From Bacteroidaceae bacterium (GTDB lineage: Bacteria; Bacteroidota; Bacteroidia; Bacteroidales; Bacteroidaceae), in contig JAEEZS010000019.1 of NCBI GenBank assembly GCA_016291905.1, positions 45,900 through 109,899 of the forward strand: a stretch of 64,000 nucleotides of DNA, given 5' to 3'. Below the pieces are notes generated by a model, which was given only the letters and a program-made list of their open reading frames with translations, was not told the origin of the DNA and searched no databases. Positions 59,657 through 64,000 of the stretch are shown here, in pieces (the stretch's first letter is position 1; every line of letters starts with the position of its first letter). The translations under genes and the position numbers were made by a program.

Positions 59657-60073
59657 TTAGGCCAGCAGCTCGCTCGGCACGCGCTTCAGCTGGCGGTTGG
59701 TGCGCACATAGCGGAGCAGGTCGGCATCGGCGCGGAAGCGGATACCGCAGCCCTTGATGTACGACGCCGGGTCGAAGGCCTCCAGCGGGATGACGCTCTG
59801 GGCGAAGCACTTGCTGTTGAGGTTAGCCTGCAGCGCGCCGATCTCCTGCAGCACGATGCGCTGGCCCTGGAGCAGGTGCGTCTTGATGAACTCCTTGGCA
59901 GCCGTCAGCACAGCCACGACGTCCGCCTTGGTGACGGTGGTGGCAAACTGGATGTCCTCGGCGAGGCTCTTGAAGTCATAGTCGCCGGTCTTCACGGCGC
60001 GGTTGGTGGCGTAGTCGACGCCCTCGGCACCATTCGGGTTGGTGCAACCCACAATCTGATAAGTAATAGGCAT
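59657..60073 (-). CDS. HU-HIG family DNA-binding protein
   Basis: The 138-aa protein starts MPITYQIVGCTNPNGAEGVD. It has the long HU form: FKSLAEDIQFATTVTKADVV, LTAAKEFIKTHLLQGQRIVL and the beta arm ALQANLNSKCFAQSV. It binds and bends DNA. The single-domain form differs from the HU-winged-helix protein at 19.5 kb. In these islands it lies next to smalltalk and a peptidase and is likely made with them. The upstream spacer (60074-60342) holds repeat-rich text. Confidence 0.85.
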   Translation of the reverse strand: MPITYQIVGCTNPNGAEGVDYATNRAVKTGDYDFKSLAEDIQFATTVTKADVVAVLTAAKEFIKTHLLQGQRIVLQEIGALQANLNSKCFAQSVIPLEAFDPASYIKGCGIRFRADADLLRYVRTNRQLKRVPSELLA

Positions 60074-60342
60074 AGTTTTAAATAGTTAAGAGTTAAGAAT
60101 TTAGAACGGCCTTCGGCCTGTAGAACGCTTTGCTGTAGAACGGAGGCTTTGCCTCCTGTAGATCCACCCCCCGCCCTGTCGGGCCCTACAGCGCGAAGCG
60201 CGTTCTACGAATGAGCGAAGCGAATGTTCAACGAGCGAACGACGTGAGCGCTCTACAAGTGAAACGTTCTATTCACGTTGCAAAGATAATACATCTGTTT
60301 TTGCCAGTTTCCGATAGCTGCGAGAACCCCCTCTCGCGCCGA

Positions 60343-60729
60343 TTACGCAGCAAGAGCAACGTTATCTTCTTTGTCCGGAACGGGTCCGAGGAAGTGGAGG
60401 ATGGCTGCCACGTGAGCGGGCTGGAACACCTTGGCCGTGTCGCACGGGCAAATGTCGTGGAGCACGTCGGAGAGATAGACGTTCCCGTCGTCGCGTGCCA
60501 GCGCGCGGTCGTCGTCCGAGAGCCGTCCCACCGGCTGCCGCGCATGGAGGAGTTCGTAGTATAGCGCTTTGCGTGCCAGTTCGCCCTTCGGTTCATCGGG
60601 GAAGTACAGGCCAGCAAGCTCGCGTTTCGTCATCGTGCGTACGGGTGTGAGCGCGTCAATCGAGAAAGTGTACGTGCGTGTGCGCCCCTTGCAGGGGTAG
60701 AGCGTGAAATATACAGCAGATTGAATCAT
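60343..60729 (-). CDS. DUF4248-like small protein
   Basis: The ATG at 60729 gives 128 aa starting MIQSAVYFTLYPCKGRTRTY; ATGs at 60735 and 60771 are also in frame and would add a hydrophobic start. TMTKRELAGLYFPDEPKGEL and ARKALYYELLHA match the DUF4248 core (a KRELA.LYFPD helix-turn), seen in Bacteroidota mobile islands. It may bind DNA or RNA, but its function is not known. It lies between the HU gene and the primase in the minus-strand island. Confidence 0.55.
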   Translation of the reverse strand: MIQSAVYFTLYPCKGRTRTYTFSIDALTPVRTMTKRELAGLYFPDEPKGELARKALYYELLHARQPVGRLSDDDRALARDDGNVYLSDVLHDICPCDTAKVFQPAHVAAILHFLGPVPDKEDNVALAA

Positions 60730-60751
60730 AAGCATACAGATTAGAAATAAC

Positions 60752-60793
60752 GTAGTGGAATAAATTTTCAACGCAATGGAATGAGCCGTCAGC
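60752..60793. repeat. Two 21-bp units (array D), related to array B
   Basis: Two units begin at 60752 and 60773, an exact 21-base step. The first (ACGTAGTGGAATAAATTTTC) is nearly identical to a unit of array B at 31742, and the second reads ACGCAATGGAATGAGCCGTC. They lie immediately upstream of the DUF4248-like gene. Two units alone are weak evidence, but the match to array B, 29 kb away, is not. Confidence 0.7.
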
Positions 60794-60870
60794 TCTTTTA
60801 GTTAAGAATTAAGAGTTAAGAGTTAAGAAAAAATGTTCTGCAAGATAAAGAACAAGTCCCGGAGCAGCCA

Positions 60871-60963
60871 GCGCCCTGAAGGGGCAGAGGGCTTCCAGCC
60901 CAGGGCAACGCCCTGGGGTAACAGGATTGCATGGGTAGTTTCGCCCTGAAGGGGCAAAAGCAC
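60871..60963. repeat. Composite GCCCTGAAGGGGC element, copy 1
   Basis: Within 93 bases the order is GCCCTGAAGGGGC, then AGCCCAGGGCAACGCCCTGGG, then GCCCTGAAGGGGCAAAAGC. Each part is a palindrome or near-palindrome. An inverted copy with the same order lies at 61012-61101. The spacer 60730-61291 has no gene otherwise. Confidence 0.8.
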
Positions 60964-61011
60964 GATTCACGGAACACATACCTCTCGTCATAATCAATAA
61001 AACTCTTCTAA

Positions 61012-61101
61012 AGCTTTTGCCCTTTCAGGGCGCAGTTACAATGGGTCGTACTTTTCCCAGGGCGCTGCCCTGGGCTATGTGCTTGCTGCCCCTCCGGGGC
61101 G
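61012..61101. repeat. Composite GCCCTGAAGGGGC element, copy 2 (inverted)
   Basis: Read on the minus strand, this repeats the module order of the copy at 60871 with a few changes (CGCCCCGGAGGGGC, AGCCCAGGGCAGCGCCCTGGG, GCCCTGAAAGGGCAAAAGC). The two copies could pair over about 90 bases around a 48-base centre. Confidence 0.8.
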
Positions 61102-61291
61102 TTCCTACGGCCGTTCTACAGGCCGGAGGCCGTTGAACTACGTTCGACAGCCGTCGCGACTCGGGATAATTGGAGTAAGCTCCATTAACTTCGTTTTCCT
61201 CCTCCTTGCAAGGCATAGCCCAAGCCCGCTTGGGCTATGCTCTTGCTTCGTTCGTCGGTTCTCCGCTCGCTGCTCCGGCCGTTCATAATTG

Positions 61292-62308
61292 TCAATTGTC
61301 AATTAGCGAGTTCTTCGCGAAGAACTCGCCGTAGTCCTTGCAGCCGGGTGGCAGCTGGTGGTGTTCGAGGTTGGGCAGGAGGTCGCGCAGTTGCAGGAAG
61401 AGGCGTTCGCCGGGTGCGTCGCGGTCGGGGTACATGTGGAACCGTGTGGCGCGTTCGTCGCCGAGCGACCTGAGGAGGGCAATGTCCTTCGGCATCAGCA
61501 GGGTGGCCGACGGGATGGCGACAGCCTTGTGTCCCGCCGAGAGCATCGCCCAGCAGTCCGAGCAGCCCTCGGTAATGTAGAGCGCCTCGCCCGTGGCGAG
61601 CCTGTCCAGCACCGGCAGGTTGTAGATGCTGCATGCCGCCCCGGCGGGGAAGCGGAAACGCGGCAGCCTCACCCCCGTCCCCTCTCCTGAAGGAGAGGGG
61701 GGTGCCTCCCCCTTCAGGGGGAGGTTGGAGGGGGCTAAGTTGCGGTTCTGGATGCCGATGAGGCGGCCGTCGCGGTCGAAGTACGGTATCTGCAGCCAGT
61801 CCGTGCCCTGTCGGTCGCGCCACGACGTCAGGCGGCACCACGTGACCACGCGTGGGTCGATCCGCCGCTCGTCGAAGAGGAACCTCCGCGCCGCCTCGCT
61901 CAGCCACGGCCGTTGGAAGAACCGCTCGTAGCGCCCCGCGTCGAACGTAGCGGCCGCCTCGCCCGCCAACCGCTCCCCGCTAACCGCCAACCCATCATCC
62001 GCTAACCGATAACCGCTAACCGCTAACCCATCGCCCGCTACCCCAAACTCCCCCGCCAGCCATCGGCAGGCGTCGAGGAAGTCCATGCCCAGGCGCCGCA
62101 TCACCAGGTCGATGGTGCCGCCGTGCGCCCCACACGTGAAGCAACGCCACGTGCCCCGCCCCGGGCGGAACGACAGGCTGGCGTGGTGGTCGTCGTGGAA
62201 CGGGCAGAGGCACATGTGCCTCGTGACGTGCAGCCCGAGCCGCTCCGCGACCCCCTCGATGGGGAGGTCGCGGAGCTTCTGAAGGTCATATCTGTCCATC
62301 ATCGTCAA
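61292..62308 (-). CDS. CHC2-type primase with Toprim domain, interrupted by in-frame repeats
   Basis: The 338-aa protein starts MTMMDRYDLQKLRDLPIEGV. Cys35, His38, Cys56 and Cys59 (CPFH ... CFTC) form the CHC2 zinc site. The Toprim motif EALYITEGCSDCWAMLSAG starts near 236, with an acidic DRDAPGE near 303. The DNA encoding residues about 88-113 (AVSGYRLADDGLAVSGERLA) is a TTAGCGGT-type microsatellite, and that encoding about 190-214 (LPLKGEAPPSPSGEGTG) is a palindromic repeat copy. Both lie in linkers and keep the frame. The gene lies three bases downstream of the DUF3987-like gene, on the minus strand. Confidence 0.82.
   Translation of the reverse strand: MTMMDRYDLQKLRDLPIEGVAERLGLHVTRHMCLCPFHDDHHASLSFRPGRGTWRCFTCGAHGGTIDLVMRRLGMDFLDACRWLAGEFGVAGDGLAVSGYRLADDGLAVSGERLAGEAAATFDAGRYERFFQRPWLSEAARRFLFDERRIDPRVVTWCRLTSWRDRQGTDWLQIPYFDRDGRLIGIQNRNLAPSNLPLKGEAPPSPSGEGTGVRLPRFRFPAGAACSIYNLPVLDRLATGEALYITEGCSDCWAMLSAGHKAVAIPSATLLMPKDIALLRSLGDERATRFHMYPDRDAPGERLFLQLRDLLPNLEHHQLPPGCKDYGEFFAKNSLIDN
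61665..61739. repeat. Palindromic GC-rich repeat inserted in the primase gene
   Basis: The segment carries CCCCTCTCCTGAAGGAGAGGGG and CCTCCCCCTTCAGGGGGAGG, both palindromes of the family at 59302. It codes in frame for NLPLKGEAPPSPSGEGTGVR, with no stop. Its boundaries match repeat copies outside genes, so it looks inserted rather than conserved protein sequence. Confidence 0.8.
61971..62043. repeat. TTAGCGGT-type microsatellite inside the primase gene
   Basis: The minus strand repeats TTAGCGGT and related 6- to 9-base words (GGTTATCGG, GGTTGGCGG) about six times. It codes in frame for GDGLAVSGYRLADDGLAVSG between the zinc domain and the next folded part. Words of this kind elsewhere in the window lie outside genes. 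Confidence 0.75.
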
Positions 62309-62311
62309 TTG

Positions 62312-63757
62312 TCAATTTTCACTTGTTGACTCGTTGAACTTCGTTCGACACCTGTCGCGACTCGGCAAAATGAGCAAGCTCTTTTGCTCTCGCTGCTCCA
62401 GGCGTTGACCCGTTGACTCATTCCGGGTTTTACGTTTCCGTTTCCAGTCGGCGACCTCACCCCGGAGGTACTCGTCCGTCTTCGTGTAGAGCCCCGTCTG
62501 AGCCGAGAAGGTGATGAAGCCGCGGTACATCCACACGCGCAGCTGCCGATTGGCCCCCTCCTTCGGTTTGCCGGCACTTACGCGGAGAGCCTCCAGCTCG
62601 GCCTCGTTGAACGTGTCGGGCAGGCTGTCCAGCATGTTCTTCGGCCCCGCCTTCGAGGCATCGGCTTTGTCGACGTCGCCGCCCTTCAGCATGTCGCCCA
62701 GCACCTGGTACTTGCTCCACAGGTCGTGCCACACCAGCCACTCCACCACCTCGCCCATGGAGCGTGTGAAGGTCTGGTCGTTCAGCACCCACATGACGCA
62801 GCCGGCCTTCCATGCCGACACGAGGCTGCGCTTCGAGATGTCCCACAGCACGTCGTCGTCGGTCAGGTCGCCCAGCGAGGCCATGTCGGCCGCCAGGCGG
62901 TTCACCAGCTCGTTCAGCGGACGGACGATGAAGCGGCCCTTCGTCGTGTCCAGTCGCACGAGATACTCGTCTATCTGCCTGTAGAACTCGTCGGGGAACT
63001 TGCCCACGCGCGGAATCCTGCCCTCGCGGCTCTGACGGGCCTTGTAGCTGAACACCATGCGGCCGAAGGTGCCGTTGAAGAGGTCGTTCTTATAGAACTT
63101 GCGTGCGGCAAACGGGGTGGACGAAACCGTCAGGCAGGTGCGCAGCAGCGGATTGCCCACCACGCCGTCGGCCGTGGCACGCAGGGCGCCCGCCCGCTGG
63201 CGGTCGTAGATGTTGCGGAGCATCTGGGTCACCTGCCTGTGACCGCCGCAGAGGGCGTCGAGCATCTCCACCTCGGGCAGGTTCATGTACTGCGTGCGTC
63301 CGCCCAGGCACTCGCAGGCCACCGAGTTCTGCAGGTAGGCCGCGCGCGTCATGTCCGACGGCGGGAACCAGAAGGCCGCCTCCGGGCGTGCCGGCTTTTC
63401 CTTGTTCGCCCCGCGGGTCTTCACCGTCCTCTGCCACTCCACGAGGCGTTTCAGCTCCGCCTCGTCGTGCTGGCGCAGGTCGCGGCACAAGGCTTCCACC
63501 AGTAGCGACAGCTGCCCCTTGTTGCAGCCGGTGTCGGCCACCAGATGGGCCATCTGCCCGCACAACTCCTTCCATGTGAAGTCGGGATACTGGAATTCCG
63601 CGCCGCTGACGTGCGCGCCAAGAATGGGGAAAAACATCGGAACAAGCGGTTCCTGCATGTCCTTCGAGGCCTGCGAGAGCAGGATTTTGATACATTCCGT
63701 GCCCTTTCCGAGCGTCGGCATGGCCGGAGCAGTCGGTTTTGTAATGTCGTATATCAT
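62312..63757 (-). CDS. DUF3987-like replication protein with repeat-derived C-terminus
   Basis: The ATG at 63757 gives 481 aa starting MIYDITKPTAPAMPTLGKGT. The body resembles the DUF3987 helicase/replication partner found beside CHC2 primases in Bacteroidota islands: ELCGQMAHLVADTGCNKGQL, ECLGGRTQYMNLPEVEMLDA and LLRTCLTVSSTPFAARKFY. No clear Walker motif is visible. The last 40 residues (ESTGQRLEQREQKSLLILPS and onward) are coded by repeats (GTCAAC words and a mosaic also found at 61137-61180), so the normal stop has probably been lost. The primase starts three bases later. Confidence 0.7.
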   Translation of the reverse strand: MIYDITKPTAPAMPTLGKGTECIKILLSQASKDMQEPLVPMFFPILGAHVSGAEFQYPDFTWKELCGQMAHLVADTGCNKGQLSLLVEALCRDLRQHDEAELKRLVEWQRTVKTRGANKEKPARPEAAFWFPPSDMTRAAYLQNSVACECLGGRTQYMNLPEVEMLDALCGGHRQVTQMLRNIYDRQRAGALRATADGVVGNPLLRTCLTVSSTPFAARKFYKNDLFNGTFGRMVFSYKARQSREGRIPRVGKFPDEFYRQIDEYLVRLDTTKGRFIVRPLNELVNRLAADMASLGDLTDDDVLWDISKRSLVSAWKAGCVMWVLNDQTFTRSMGEVVEWLVWHDLWSKYQVLGDMLKGGDVDKADASKAGPKNMLDSLPDTFNEAELEALRVSAGKPKEGANRQLRVWMYRGFITFSAQTGLYTKTDEYLRGEVADWKRKRKTRNESTGQRLEQREQKSLLILPSRDRCRTKFNESTSEN

Positions 63758-63795
63758 TGTCTGATTGCTTTTTAGATAAAACAAATCGTGACCGA

Positions 63796-63969
63796 GTGTT
63801 TCAGTTTCAGTTGTTTCAGTTGTTTTTTAAAGGGTATCATTCTCGCTCTCCCTTCCTTATTTTATATTATAACATATTTATTATTAATTAATTATATGGT
63901 ATTATAAGGGGAGATTGAGAAAACACATACCCTCAAAAAACCTAACTGAAACTGAAACAACTGAAACAC
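63796..63969. promoter_or_regulatory. Long inverted repeat around an AT-rich core; candidate origin or operator
   Basis: Arms at 63796-63836 (GTGTTTCAGTTTCAGTTGTT and on) and 63927-63969 are imperfect reverse complements over about 40 bases. Each arm holds two or three copies of GTTTCAGTT. The 90-base centre is very AT-rich (TTATATTATAACATATTTAT). The region lies directly upstream of the DUF3987-like gene. Iterons around an AT-rich core fit a replication origin or a strong operator. No gene is present at 63758-64000. Confidence 0.6.
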
Positions 63970-64000
63970 CCGGCCACACAACACTCTCTCCTACACCTCC

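Noticed and set aside
1..64000. tRNA or rRNA genes
   Set aside because: I saw no cloverleaf with a T-arm (GGTTCGA-type) sequence and no rRNA-like conserved blocks while reading gaps. A covariance search could still find one that I missed.

Overview
The window reads as Bacteroidota, order Bacteroidales, probably Prevotella-like, although the genus cannot be fixed from sequence alone. The evidence is two SusC/SusD pairs, RagB/SusD lipoproteins with short lipoboxes, the Bacteroidota promoter element TAnnTTTG in front of many genes, HU-HIG-type DNA-binding proteins, DUF4301 and DUF4494 proteins, and a smalltalk/HU/CHC2-primase island. I saw no tRNA, rRNA, CRISPR array or diversity-generating retroelement.

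Region 1 (1 to about 16.05 kb) is one arm of a tailed-phage-like element, almost all on the minus strand. From right to left it holds a small protein, a 999-aa primase-helicase, a run of overlapping small early genes, a structured untranslated leader, a cassette of five translationally coupled genes with strong Shine-Dalgarno sites, a repeat-rich operator-like gap, and a morphogenesis block. That block encodes a prohead protease-scaffold, a major capsid protein with Ig-like C-terminal domains, virion proteins, a phospholipase-D-like protein and the terminase subunits; the large subunit runs off the left edge. A divergent AT-rich HTH regulator plus a 92-aa partner and a strong terminator close the element on the right. 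No integrase, tail or lysis genes are in view, so the rest of the element lies to the left.

Region 2 (16.07 to 20.5 kb) has a UvrA2-like ATPase, a membrane lipid/TM2-like protein and an HU-winged-helix fusion whose leader carries a 22-bp palindromic tandem array. Region 3 (20.5 to 31.6 kb, minus strand) looks like a uronate (KDG) catabolic block: KDG kinase, KDPG aldolase, two MFS transporters, an S9 peptidase, an endonuclease/exonuclease/phosphatase-fold protein, and a ferredoxin-type electron carrier with a Tat-exported aldo/keto reductase. Region 4 (32 to 40.3 kb) is housekeeping and envelope: a nucleotide-sugar dehydratase, acyl-CoA synthetase, YggS, DUF4494, an aminotransferase, a LolC/E-like permease and a lipid kinase.

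Region 5 (40.9 to 57.2 kb) is a single plus-strand surface locus. It has one small lipoprotein, three fasciclin (FAS1) lipoproteins, and two SusC/SusD pairs, with no glycoside hydrolase, peptidase or sigma/anti-sigma regulator, so it is not an ordinary polysaccharide utilisation locus. Region 6 (57.2 to 64 kb) has DUF4301 and then the minus-strand island of M15 peptidase, smalltalk, HU, a DUF4248-like protein, a CHC2-Toprim primase and a DUF3987-like replication protein. A long inverted repeat that could be an origin or operator sits upstream of the last gene.

The feature that cuts across the whole window is its repeats. Four arrays have a 21- or 22-bp period, about two helical turns, and all lie in promoter regions. 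Octanucleotide repeats lie inside two reading frames, and palindromic and microsatellite-like modules have been inserted in frame into the island primase. The phage leader with mutually exclusive hairpins and the 21/22-bp arrays are the best candidates for something undescribed.
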